Below are positions 49,213-60,091 of a DNA stretch of 64,000 bases, piece by piece. A program made the position numbers and the translations under genes. The stretch is from Isoetes taiwanensis (Eukaryota > Streptophyta > Lycopodiopsida > Isoetales > Isoetaceae), in assembly GCA_021234155.1 (NCBI GenBank), contig JAJEKV010000005.1:11863287-11927286 (forward strand). The letters run 5' to 3'. Position 1 is the first letter of the stretch; each line of letters starts with the position of its first letter. Below the pieces are notes generated by a model. It was not told the DNA's origin. It did not search any database and was given only the letters and a program-made list of their open reading frames with translations.

Positions 49213-50048
49213 TCTTGTAATCAGAGGTCTGAGTAGTAGACCAAGAGTACACAGGAAGATGCTCAAGATCCAAAAACAAGAAGGGTTTGACACAATACAT
49301 AAGGCTTTTACTAAGGCCACTGAAATTACAGATATGATTTCTTAGCTACTTGATGATATCACTCACCCCATGATTCTTTCTTTCCAGATTATGAGCAGGA
49401 ATACATGGGACCAAGACCTATACCATTTTATGATGCTTAGAAAGAAAAGAAGAAATAAAAAATAGAGGATGCTGAGGGTCCTGTAGCAGATGTAAGAGCT
49501 GAAATAACCAAAGTTTCAGAGGCTCTAGTCGAGGTGCCCAAACAACTTCAAGAGATGAAGAACTCTAGACCTGAGAAGAGAATTTATCCACCTTGTACTC
49601 ACTGTGGATAGGTGTAGTGTAAAAGAATATTTTGCTAGGCAAGAAAAATCTAAATCCAATGAGCAAAATGCTTCTATTAGATTTGTGCAGGAAATTGAAG
49701 GACAGGAGGAAATTATGGCTGTGCATACAAAAGGGATGAACAATGCAAAGGAGAAAGAGCCAGCACAAAGAGGATGTTAATGCTGTGAGACACAAAGAAA
49801 TCGAGCAAAATATGGGTGTATCTCCTCCTCCTGTTCAGAAATAATCATATTGAGGAGCACATGCTCACTCAAGAAGATTATGACCCAGGGGCTTTCACTT
49901 ATATTGCCAGAATGGGCAAGAAAATCTTGACCAAGGTCCTATTAGTTGGAGGATCACCTCTGAATGTGATGCCTCACCACATTATGAGAATGTGTGGCCT
50001 TGAGATAGACAAGAAAGATCCAATGGTTTTAAAATCCTTCTGTAGAAA
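49213..50048 (+). pseudogene. Gypsy gag (continued) and protease remnant
   Basis: Resumes the gag interrupted at 27776: RGLSSRPRVHRKMLK, then PDYEQEYMGPRPIPFYDA, then a zinc-knuckle-like PPCTHCG in decayed frames. About 49.86-50.04 kb reads YDPGAFTYIARMGKKIL and LLVGGSPLNVMPHHIMRMCG, the retropepsin region (usual active-site wording D-G-G-S-x-L-N-V-M-P; here the Asp is Val). Truncated at 50048 by the DIRS-like element. Confidence 0.8.
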
Positions 50049-50114
50049 TAGTTAGCTTATCTTCTTATCGTTATACGAAGATAAATTCAATTGTCAAAAC
50101 CAGCAAGCTAACTA
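50049..50114. repeat. Terminal inverted repeat region of the DIRS-like element
   Basis: tagttagctt (50049-50058) and aagctaacta (50105-50114) form 10-bp inverted arms. Between them, 50059-50082 is an imperfect 24-bp palindrome (atcttcttat / atacgaagat arms, 4-bp centre). The layout resembles a tyrosine-recombinase core site. Functional assignment is speculative. Confidence 0.5.
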
Positions 50115-50227
50115 GAAGAGGTAAAGGGTAGAAGAAAGCACAAGAGAAAGAAAGCCACATCTGGGCATCTCCACTAACAACAACAAGAGACACAAATGCT
50201 GAAAAATAGAGGCAGCCGAGTCACGGG

Positions 50228-51262
50228 TCATTTATGGGGAGGGGGAGGGTAAGAGGAGTCCAACAAAAGGGCTAAAGCACTGGGTTCCATAGGACCTAAA
50301 CCTAAAGAACGGGAAACAAGCAACTGCTGCTGCAAGGAAGGGCAAATATAACCATCTTTAGCAGACTCAGAACGCCAGCGACCATGAGCCTTGAAGATTC
50401 TATCTGGAACATTCAAAGCGGCTGCCGAAGTGGCTCCCCCCCCTTCTTGCAGAATGGGTACCAAAGACACTAGCATCTTCACCAATGGCATAAAGACAAT
50501 GCTTGTACCAAGTCCTCAGAGTAGAATAAGAAACAGACTTTCTCCTCAAAAAACAACCATGACGCGTCACACGGACACCTCTGATCAAATGGCCACCAGC
50601 CGCACCATCTACTTCAGCAAAATTTCCCAAATTCAACAATCTTTCCAGAAGGCTAACAGGGCAAAAAGGACCAGAGAGACGTGCAATAGAGATCCAAGCA
50701 CCAACTCCCAACTGGTCTGTCTTTGAGGAATGAATAAAAATCGCGTGGGTATCCAAAATCAATATCTCATTCCAAAGCAAAGAAAGCAACTCCTTACTAC
50801 GCAGGAAGGCGACAAAGGTAAGAACAATAGCTGTACATCTCATAATGTCCAAAAGAGAAGCTGCAGGATGAGCAAATTGCTCGAAAAGCTTGCGGATCAT
50901 ATGAGGAAGAATGGGTTGCTTCTTCTTAAGCGACGGCTCTTAGCCAAATCTCTGGCAAGGGTAACTAGAGGATGATCTGTAGGCTTCGGGTAACCAGCAA
51001 GAATGTGATAAAAAGCAACAGCAGCAATGGTAGAGCTGACACGCGCCAATGGATTAGAAAAGGAAGACATGAGGAAAGTGAGGAAAAGGCAAATAGTAGA
51101 AGAAACAGCAGGTAGGTAAGCTAGGTTCTTGGATTTGCACCAATTCTTGAAAAGATTCCAAGCATGTTGATAACCTCTCAAAGTACTTCCAGATCTAGAA
51201 GACACCAACAACTGCTGAAAACAATTCTTCAACTCAAGCAACTCATTGTCACCATCCAACAT
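50228..51262 (-). pseudogene. Tyrosine recombinase (phage-integrase fold) of the DIRS-like element
   Basis: Core-binding (SAM-like) domain: SGSTLRGYQHAWNLFKNWC..ISSTIAAVAFYH-type region at about 51.0-51.2 kb. Catalytic domain with all expected residues: Arg-I in FLRSKELLSLLW, Lys in SKTDQLG, His-x-x-Arg in FGTHSARRGG, His in HGRW, nucleophile Tyr in AKDGYI. It would catalyse insertion of circular cDNA. Two frame changes break it: one at about 50.91 kb and one extra base in a run of eight C (plus strand 50436-50443), after which ATSAAALNVPDRIFKAHGRW continues in the other frame. Apart from these it looks complete, so damage may be recent or a homopolymer base-call error. Confidence 0.88.
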
Positions 51263-51309
51263 TAGCCAAAACTCTGAACAAAAAACATCTGCAAGAACAA
51301 CAAACTCAC

Positions 51310-52532
51310 CTAATTAGTATTAACAACTCGCAGCGCAATAATAGGACTTGTTGGCTTCTGAAGCGGCAACTTAGATGATGCGCTAGGTACAAGACCTTTT
51401 CCACCAACAGGAAAGTACAAATGATCTACAATCTTCGAATCCCATTCTCCAGTATCATCGTGAAGGGCTGGCCACCATGGAGCTGACTCCCAATGAAAAA
51501 CCACCAGAGTGCAGTTGGCTTTGCAGGCTCTAGCAAACGTAAACGCTTTAAAAGTCAAGGCCGGTGGGGGAAAGCAATAGTTATTTGCACCATACCAAGA
51601 CTGAGAAAAAGCATCCGAAGGGCAAGGATCTCCCGGGATAGGGTGCCAACAATTGAAATTAGGTAGGAGATGGTTGTCTAAGTTGGCAAAACGATCCCAA
51701 TCATGGGGTCCCCATGCTAGGTCAATGATGCGAAAAACCTCAGGCGTCAAACTATAGTCATCAAAATCCCTCAGCTTAGACAAGTAATCGGCCCACTGAT
51801 TGAGACACGTGGAATCCAAGCGGGTTTCAGGATGATGTTATGACGAAGACATAAAGTAAAGATCCGAAGACACAGACAATGGAGGGTCGGGATCTGAGAG
51901 CCCCCTTTGTTCAAAATATAGAAGCAATTTAAGGAGTCTCCATATGCAAGCAGACATCTTCCAGCAAGGTTCACAGCATGGAGCTCAAGGAAATGGGCTA
52001 GGGCGGAAAGTTCCCTGGCTGTAGATGATAAAGTTTGCTCGGTTTCATCAAAAGTCCCACTAAACTCGTTACACATAGCAGTATCATGAACCCACACACC
52101 CCACCCAGAGCCACTGGCATCATAGGATAAAGAAATGACAAGAGAAACTGGTTCCCAAATGAGAGCATAGTTCAACAAATCGAACCACTGCGACCAAGCA
52201 TCGATCTCAACGACAGCAAGTGGGCTCAAGTGAACAATCTGGGACCATGAGGCAATGGATGCATAAAGATTCAAAAGGTTAAAACTAAGGAGTTTACAAA
52301 AAGGGCCAAACACTGCTTTGAATTAAGCAATCATACCCAGGAAGGAAGCAAATTTGCGAGCAGGCACCCTAGTCTCCTTAGAAAGCGACCCGGCCAAATC
52401 CAAAAACTTTTGTCGGCGTTGTGGTGCAATGGATAAGAGTCCTGACTTAGAATTGACCATATACCCTAGGAACTTCACCTCAAATGAGAGCTCAAGTTGA
52501 CACTTGTGTGGAGCAATAACAAACCCAGTTAC
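51310..52532 (-). pseudogene. DIRS-like reverse transcriptase (C-terminal) and RNase H
   Basis: RT thumb: GFVIAPHKCQLELSFEVKFL then GYMVNSKSGLLSIAPQRRQK; an in-frame TAA at 52323-52325 follows. RNase H: VISLSYDASGSGWGVWV (first acid), SSTARELSALAHFLE (Glu), LLAYGDSLNCFYILNKGGS (Asp), then after a one-base shift at about 51.81 kb NQWADYLSKL (last Asp). The downstream region WGPHDWDRFANLDNHLLPNF and WESAPWWPALHDD is the conserved tail shared by DIRS/Ngaro RNase H regions. The RT palm with the active-site Asp pair is missing because of truncation at 52536. Confidence 0.87.
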
Positions 52533-53045
52533 AAAAGGACTTTCAGTAATGACTCTATTGTTTCTACCAGTTAAAGTGTGGTTTTATGAAGCCATAAGAG
52601 CTTGCAGAGACTTTTTGTCTTTATGCAAGACGCATCATTTCTGCTTCCAACAATAAGAACTAGCATATGATGAGAATCCATGAGCACCTACGCAAGCATC
52701 ACCGTTATTTTTGAACTAACCCCTTCTTTTTTACAGTTAATCAAATGGTGCAATGCGAAAATAAACAACACCTTAGTTATGGCGTTGCCATTCTTTCTGA
52801 TACACATCTCCTATCTGTAGGAATCCTTCCTGCCTAGTTCCTCCTTATAGGCTTCCAAACGAGCTCCCACCTCCGGAGGCGACAATGCATGCGATCTGGG
52901 CAGTGCATGCAAAGTCCCAGTTTGCAACAAAACCCATGCTGGCACCGGTTAGCCGGTTTTGAAATGGATTGCCAAGAACAGCCGTGACCGCCAATTTACA
53001 CCCTATAACAAGTTTTTAGCAGTCATTGACATATTCTGGCATATA

Positions 53046-53575
53046 CTAGTATATACTTGAAATATGCCATAAACCCACATAAACAAGGTCCAATATTCGT
53101 ACCATAGACACCAAAGTAACACATCCATGACATGAATTAGGTTCAATAGGCATATTGTTCATCATTGTATTTGCCAATTCTACATTACCTGCATGCCCCA
53201 GGAGTACCATCACGGAGTTATAATGTTCTGTTATTGGTGTGATTCCAGTGATCTCGAATATGGAGACAAAACAGTGACAACCTTCACCTTCCATACCAGC
53301 CGTGGAAAATGCACAAAGAAGGTTGACAAGAGCAACTTTATCTAGTCTCATGCCTTGCAACTGCATTCTGTGAGATAAACTAAGGGCTTCCTTGCCATGA
53401 CCATATTGAGCATAAGCTGCAATCATAGCAGTCCACAAAATTGCATCTCTTCTTGGACTAGCATTAAACACACTGATTGCATCTTGCAGGCATCCACAAT
53501 CTCCATAATTTTAGAGTAGAGGTCAGAAAAGCAGTCAACAAATTAGAACCATATGTTGCATATGCAATTTGGATA
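53046..53575 (-). pseudogene. PPR protein fragment (PLS class), unit 1
   Basis: Minus-strand pentatricopeptide-repeat text: LLTA and LYSK, CGCLQDAISVFNASPRRDAI, LWTAMIAAYAQYGHGKEALS, MRLDKVALVNLLCAFSTAGM, ITEHYNSVMVLLGHAG and MPIEPNS. These are the L/S repeats and the start of the E-motif region of plant organelle RNA-editing or processing factors. Clean from 53471 to the stop at 53046; upstream two one-base shifts (about 53514 and 53527) break the frame. N-terminal repeats are absent. Confidence 0.88.
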
Positions 53576-55268
53576 ACTGCAGAGTCTGCCTAAGAGACCT
53601 TACATTTCCTCAGCATTCCACTAGCAGTCTCTCTTTAAGTATATATCAGATTATTTGCCATTATCATGTGGGTCCGTTGCACGTATTAGAATGGAACCTC
53701 TCAAAAAGGGATTTATACACTAACTTTCCTCATAAACATGTTCGATGTTATGGGAAAGTAGTTTATAAGAGATTCCAATGTGGATCAAAAGCAACAGCAT
53801 CTCCAATATGCTATCAATGAAACTTTGAAGCCTTATATGGAACTACAACCTCAAGAAATGAGCAAGTCAGGTAGGAACAAGTTGTATGTGAATCAGACAA
53901 ACATAACGACAGGCAGTTCAAAGTTTTCAAGACAAAATACTATGTTATTATTCATCTTTAAATTCCCAAAATGGATGCTCACTTGAAAGACTAAACAAGG
54001 GTCAAGTCTTGTCATCTGGTACCTACCACAGTAACTCCCATGAAAGCTAAACATGGAAATCCTCTTAATATTCAGTATCATTCCATTCTTTAATTAGGAA
54101 TATGTTGGGTCCAAATACTGACTGGCAAAGCATCACGCTTAAATTTAAATATTGTTCAGAGAAATGCCGGTAACTTCTTTTAATCTATGCAACTGTTAGT
54201 TATACTGTTCTATAAAGATCAAGGGTTCTAACAATTACTATGACTGCCCGAGATCGTGACTGCAAAAGATCTTGAAGAAACTTCCACCTAGGATCAAGTC
54301 CTACCCACCTCCAGTGAATTTGGCCAATCTTTCAGATCGGTCTTCTCTCCACTATATACAAAAGAAAACACAGTTGATAAGATCTCGCTGTAGAATAAGG
54401 AGATTCACAATTATTCCCTATCATTATAACTTGAATACCATTTACTGAGAACAACCGTTGGGCTTTGACAACACTTTATATATTAAACACTGTAAGATTG
54501 GCCTAAATAATTTCGCAACTGGCTTATGAACATTAAAGACTTAAGATTTCATAAATACCTTAAATGCTTTAAATGTATTATAAGCATAAAATTCCACACT
54601 ATATGACTTTACCATTTTTGACCTCTGTTTGGAGAGCTAGAACCCAATGCGACCTACAAGAATGCCTTTGACAGTTAAAATCCAGGAGATACAGAGCAAT
54701 ATTACTAGGAATGAATTAACAAATTGTAAAAACTTTTTGAATGCCATTATTCAGTACCATATCCAGGTGCATACTTAGCTTATAGAAAGCAAACACCACA
54801 AGAATTCTTAAGAATCACCTCAAGATATCATGCCAAAGAAACACGGTATCAGTACAATCCGGAACCCACATCAAGAAATACATAATGATTTGTAACTCAT
54901 TGGCCTTTATTTAGCTGTAGAACTAATCCTATTGAAGACTGATTGTCTACTCATCAATACCATGAAAGAACTACCGAAACATTCCCACCATTTTGGCATC
55001 ATTTAAATGCTTATCCACTCACCTAACAAGACATGTATGACTAACACAGCTAGAATTGCCTCCTGCAAACTGGCATAGCTTCCATAGCCAAAAGAAAGGG
55101 AAAACTCGATACATATTTTAAATGCCTAACATATGACCTAGGCTTCCATGTCCTTGGGATCCATATCCCAATTACAAACAAGGAACATAGATTATAACTG
55201 ATTAAACCTCTTTAACATAACTCCTTCAAAGACAAATGCTGAATGATCAGAATTCAGAGCTTACAATG
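53576..55268. other. Non-coding remainder of tandem unit 1
   Basis: AT-rich, no recognisable exons; presumably flanking or intronic sequence of the ancestral PPR locus that was duplicated with it. Confidence 0.45.
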
Positions 55269-55777
55269 GGACTTTCAGTAATGACTCTATTGTTTCTACC
55301 AGTTAAAGTGTGGTTTTATGAAGCCATAAGAGCTTGCAGAGACTTTTTGTCTTTATGCAAGACGCATCATTTCTGCTTCCAACAATAAGAACTAGCATAT
55401 GATGAGAATCCATGAGCACCTACGCAAGCATCACCGTTATTCCTGAACTAACCCCTTCTTTTTTACAGTTAATCAAATGGTGCAATGCAAAAATAAACAA
55501 CACCTTAGTTATGGCGTTGCCATTCTTTCTGATACACATCTCCTATCTGTAGGAATCCTTCCTGCCTAGTTCCTCCTTATAGGCTTCCAAACGAGCTCCC
55601 ACCTCCGGAGGCGACAATGCATGCGATCTGGGCAGTGCATGCAAAGTCCCAGTTTGCAACAAAACCCATGCTGGCACCGGTTAGCCGGTTTTGAAATGGA
55701 TTGCCAAGAACAGCCGTGACCGCCAATTTACACCTTATAACAAGTTTTTAGCAGTCATTGGCATATTCTGGCATATA

Positions 55778-56307
55778 CTAGTATATACTTGAAATATGCC
55801 ATAAACCCACATAAACAAGGTCCAATATTCGTACCATAGACACCAAAGTAACACATCCATGACATGAATTAGGTTCAATAGGCATATTGTTCATCATTGT
55901 ATTTGCCAATTCTACATTACCTGCATGCCCCAGGAGTACCATCACGGAGTTATAATGTTCTGTTATTGGTGTGATTCCAGTGATCTCGAATATGGAGACA
56001 AAACAGTGACAACCTTCACCTTCCATACCAGCCGTGGAAAATGCACAAAGAAGGTTGACAAGAGCAACTTTATCTAGTCTCATGCCTTGCAACTGCATTC
56101 TGTGAGATAAACTAAGGGCTTCCTTGCCATGACCATATTGAGCATAAGCTGCAATCATAGCAGTCCACAAAATTGCATCTCTTCTTGGACTAGCATTAAA
56201 CACACTGATTGCATCTTGCAGGCATCCACAATCTCCATAATTTTAGAGTAGAGGTCAGAAAAGCAGTCAACAAATTAGAACCATATGTTGCATATGCAAT
56301 TTGGATA
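55778..56307 (-). pseudogene. PPR protein fragment (PLS class), unit 2
   Basis: Second copy, 2732 bp from the first. The 141-residue open part translates identically to unit 1, and the two upstream frameshifts are shared, so the gene was already broken before duplication. Confidence 0.88.
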
Positions 56308-58007
56308 ACTGCAGAGTCTGCCTAAGAGACCTTACATTTCCTCAGCATTCCACTAGCAGTCTCTCTTTAAGTATATATCAGATTATTTGCCATTATCATG
56401 TGGGTCCGTTGCACGTATTAGAATGGAACCTCTCAAAAAGGGATTGATACACTAACTTTCCTCATAAACATGTTCGATGTTATGGGAAAGCAGTTTATAA
56501 GAGATTCCAATGTGGATCAAAAGCAACAGCATCTCCAATATGCTACCAATGAAACTTTGAAGCCTTATTTGGAACTACAACCTCAAGAAATGAGCAAGCC
56601 AGGTAGGAACAAGTTGTATGTGAATCAGAAAACATGACGACAGGCAGTTCAAAGTTTTCAAGACAAAATACTATGTTATTATTCATCTTTAAATTCCCAA
56701 AATGAACGCTCACTTGAAAGACTAAACAAGGATCAAGTCTCGTCATCTGGTACCTACCGCAGTAACTCCCATGAAAGCTAAACAGAGAAATCCTCTTAAT
56801 ATTCAGTATCACTCCATTCTTTTATTAGGAATATGTTGGGTCCAAATACCGACTGGCAAAGCATCACGCTTAAATTTAAATACGGTTCAGAGAAATGCTG
56901 GTAACTTCTTTTAATCTATGCAACTGTTAGTTATACTGTTCTATAAAGATCAAGGGTTCTAACAATCACCATGACTGCCCGAGATCGTGACTGCAAAAGA
57001 TCTTGAAGAAACTTCCACCTAGGATCAAGTCCTACCCGTACCTTCACCTCCAGTGAATTTGGCCAATCTTTCAGATCGGTCTTCTCTTCACTATATACAA
57101 GAGAAAACACAGTTGATAAGATCTCGCTGTAGAATAAGGAGATTCACAATTATCCCCTATCATTATAACTTGAATACCATTTACTGAGAACAACCGTTGG
57201 GCTTTGACAACACTTTATATATTAAACACTGTAAGATTGGCCTAAATAATTTTGGAACTGCCTTATGAGCATTCAAGACTTAAGATTTCATAAATACCTT
57301 AAATGCTTTAAATGTATTATAAGCATAAAATTCCACACTATATGACTTTACCATTTTTGACCTCTGTTTGGAGAGCTAGAACCCAATGCGACCTACAAGA
57401 ATGCCTTTGACAGTTAAAATCCAGGAGATATAGAGCAATATTACTAGGGATGAATTAACAAATTGTAAAAACTTTTTGAATGCCATTATTGAGTACCATA
57501 TCCAGGTGCGTACTTGGCTTATAGAAAGCAAACACCACAAGAATTCTTAAGAATCACCTCAAGATATCATGCCAAAGAAACACGGTATCAGTACAATCCG
57601 GAACCCACATCAAGAAATACATAATGATTTGTAACTCATTGGCCTTTATTTAGCTGTAGAACTAATCCTATTGAAGACTGATTGTCTACTCATCAATACC
57701 ATGAAAGAACTACCGAAACATTCCCACCATTTTGGCATCATTTAAATGCTTATCCACTCACCTAACAAGACATGTATGACTAACACAGCTAGAATTGCCT
57801 CCTGCAAACTGGCATAGCTTCCATAGCCAAAAGAAAGGGAAAACTCGATACATATTTTAAATGCCTAACATATGACCTAGGCTTCCATGTCCTTGGGATC
57901 CATATCCCAATTACAAACAAGGAACATAGATTATAACTGATTAAACCTCTTTAACATAACTCCTTCAAAGACAAATGCTGAATGATCAGAATTCAGAGCT
58001 TACAATG
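56308..58007. other. Non-coding remainder of tandem unit 2
   Basis: Matches 53576-55268 with small differences; no genes. Confidence 0.45.
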
Positions 58008-58559
58008 GGACTTTCAGTAATGACTCTATTGTTTCTACCAGTTAAAGTGTGGTTTTATGAAGCCATAAGAGCTTGCAGAGACTTTTTGTCTTTATGCAAG
58101 ACGCATCATTTCTGCTTCCAACAATAAGAACTAGCATATGATGAGAATCCATGAGCACCTACGCAAGCATCACCGTTATTCCTGAACTAACCCCTTCTTT
58201 TTTACAGTTAATCAAATGGTGCAATGCAAAAATAAACAACACCTTAGTTATGGCGTTGCCATTCTTTCTGATACACAGCTCCTATCTGTAGGAATCCTTC
58301 CTGCCCAGTTCCTCCTTATAGGCTTCCAAACGAGCTCCCACCTCCGGAGGCGACAACGCATGCGATCTGGGCAGTGCATGCAAAGTCCCAGTTTGCAACA
58401 AAACCCATGCTGGCACCGGTTAGCCGGTTTTGAAATGGATTGCCAAGAACAGCCGTGACCGCCAATTTACACCTTATAACAAGTTTTTAGCAGTCATTGG
58501 CATATTCTGGCATATACTAGTATATACTTGAAATATGCCATAAACCCACATAAACAAGG

Positions 58560-59004
58560 GCTTGCCCCCCTAGGGGCAACCCAAAAAAGTGCACTTTGGA
58601 AAAAAAAACCCTGAACCTTCTCCAACACAAATCCACGCCAGTTTCCAAACAAAACCCAGGTGCCACCATCATGAAAATACGTATTTCAATACGAATACCA
58701 TTTTAACCTTCCACAATCTTATGTTAGAAAAAAACTGTTTTTGATTGCGCACACATTTTGTGGAGCGTCGGACAAACAAAGGAAATACACTCGTCGAATG
58801 AAGGTTTAGTGGTAGGCCAAAATGAGGAAAAGAATTGGCAGATAACGGGTGCTAAAAACACCAATAATGGTCTTTTTTCTTTTGACGGTGGAAGGTCACC
58901 CTCCTCTAAATCAAATAAATTTGCTCCCGAAGGGCCGGCCACCCTTTCAATCTCATTTCCAAGCTCAGCCATGGCGACCCATTTGAGGGGCCGGACGGAG
59001 GGCG
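58560..59004. other. Flank between the PPR array and the proline-rich gene
   Basis: Starts with a cccctagggg palindrome at the array edge. An open frame with a different reading (MATHLRGRTEGDGRGEE) overlaps the next gene's start but lacks support. May contain the promoter of the 59.0-kb gene. Confidence 0.35.
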
Positions 59005-60091
59005 ATGGCAGAGGGGAGGAAATCCTTGACACCAAAAAGAAGGCCACCCATTCGGATAGCCAGAAGCCACCACAGGCCGGAAAAGGGCGGCTTTAATCGA
59101 AGATACGACCAAGGGTTCTATGGAATTCAAAACACAAACATAACCAGATTTTTGCAAGAAAAACCGCCCAAGCATTCGTACCACCCTGAATTGCTGAACA
59201 AACCGGAGCCCAGTTACTACAAAAACTCCTGCTGGATGACACAGGTTTTTTTTGGAGGCCGGATAAAGCGTGTCGATTTGAATCAGCTCTGTTATGGGTA
59301 TCACAGATTGCGTACAGATGTCACTGAATCGCTGAGAAGCCCTGTTCCTCCTCATTCTTTGCCTTCTTCTCCTGTGCCTTGGCATGGCAGACACCGGACT
59401 TATGTTACTCAACCTGATTTCGATGATTACTCAGGTACTTCGTCCATTTCTATTTTCGTTTGTTTTTAAGTTTTCCTGGAAATGCACATAAAGTTTTTAG
59501 GGGTCCATATGTCCTTTTTTAAAGGGTATGCTTGCTTGAATTTTCATTTCAAGAGCTTAAGTTTTGTTCTCCAAACTACTTTTCTAGTAAACATGTGCCC
59601 AACGTTGCCGCCTCTGACCATGAGCATGACACCTTATCTTTATATAGTCTTTGATGTAGGATTCTATCTTTATATAAGTTTTGATGTTCTCACTTAGCCT
59701 TTTGATCTCTGATTTTGTTATGTATTGTGTTAGGTATGGCTTTACTTTTTTAGTGCTTCATGTTGCCTAGGGACTTTGCTTATAATTCTTTTCTATTCTT
59801 ACAATCTCTTTGTTTTTATTGAATGTAGTCACGAGCAGTCCAACCATTGAATCTTCTAAAGTAACTCAAAATCTCCTACTGTCTACGACTCCTATAAGCG
59901 AGCCAGTTGAACCCAAGTTCATTACCCCTTGCCCTCTGACTCCAGTGAGGGAGCCTATTAAGTCCCAACAAATCCTTCCTCGATCAGTGACTATAAGGAC
60001 GCCTATTGAATCCAAGTTGATTCCTCCTCACGCTAGAACTCCAATAAGGGAGCCGACTGAATCCAATTTAATTCCTCGCTTTTTTACTTAA
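59005..60091 (+). CDS. Two-exon proline-rich repeat protein, unrecognised
   Basis: Exon 1 59005-59434 ends at a TCAG/GTACTT donor; exon 2 59829-60091 follows a GAATGTAG acceptor. The split codon (G plus TC) keeps the frame, giving about 230 residues. Exon 1 is basic, then rich in His, Tyr and Pro (PEKGGFNRRYDQGFYG, PSSPVPWHGRHRTYV). Exon 2 encodes about four 16-18-residue repeats with the pattern TPxxEPxxSxxIxP (TTPISEPVEPKFITP, TPVREPIKSQQILP, RTPIESKLIPP, TPIREPTESNLIP). No transmembrane segment or signal peptide is visible. No stop or frameshift is present, so the gene may be intact. Function unknown; a disordered or cell-wall-like protein is possible. Confidence 0.55.

Larger units (their letters stand above)
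50049..52536 (-). mobile_element. DIRS-like tyrosine-recombinase retrotransposon, 5' truncated
   Basis: Minus-strand order RT thumb (52532-52326), RNase H (52313-51650), linker to 51310, tyrosine recombinase (51262-50228), terminal repeat region (50227-50049). RT and RNase H followed by a tyrosine recombinase instead of a DDE integrase is the definition of DIRS/Ngaro-type retroelements. The 3' end abuts gypsy protease sequence at 50048. The 5' part (gag, RT fingers and palm with the active site) is cut by the PPR tandem array at 52537. The DAM-like methyltransferase domain of DIRS1 is not seen. Confidence 0.85.
52537..58559. repeat. Tandem array, two full 2.73-kb units plus a 0.55-kb partial
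   Basis: Unit 1 52537-55268, unit 2 55269-58007 (offsets 2732 and 2739 bp), partial unit 3 58008-58559. Units are nearly identical by eye, with scattered substitutions and a few indels; each starts ggactttcagtaatgactc. The partial third unit ends inside the PPR fragment, at a join to unrelated gcttgcccccctagggg sequence. Confidence 0.93.

Noticed and set aside
51289-51309. Mini-intron between RNase H and recombinase frames (gtgagt..ttcttgcag, about 21 nt)
   Set aside because: Far below plant intron length; more likely the normal stop/restart between DIRS reading frames.
58906-59412. 168-codon minus-strand open frame
   Set aside because: It overlaps the plus-strand exon with phase-matched splicing and has no domain of its own.
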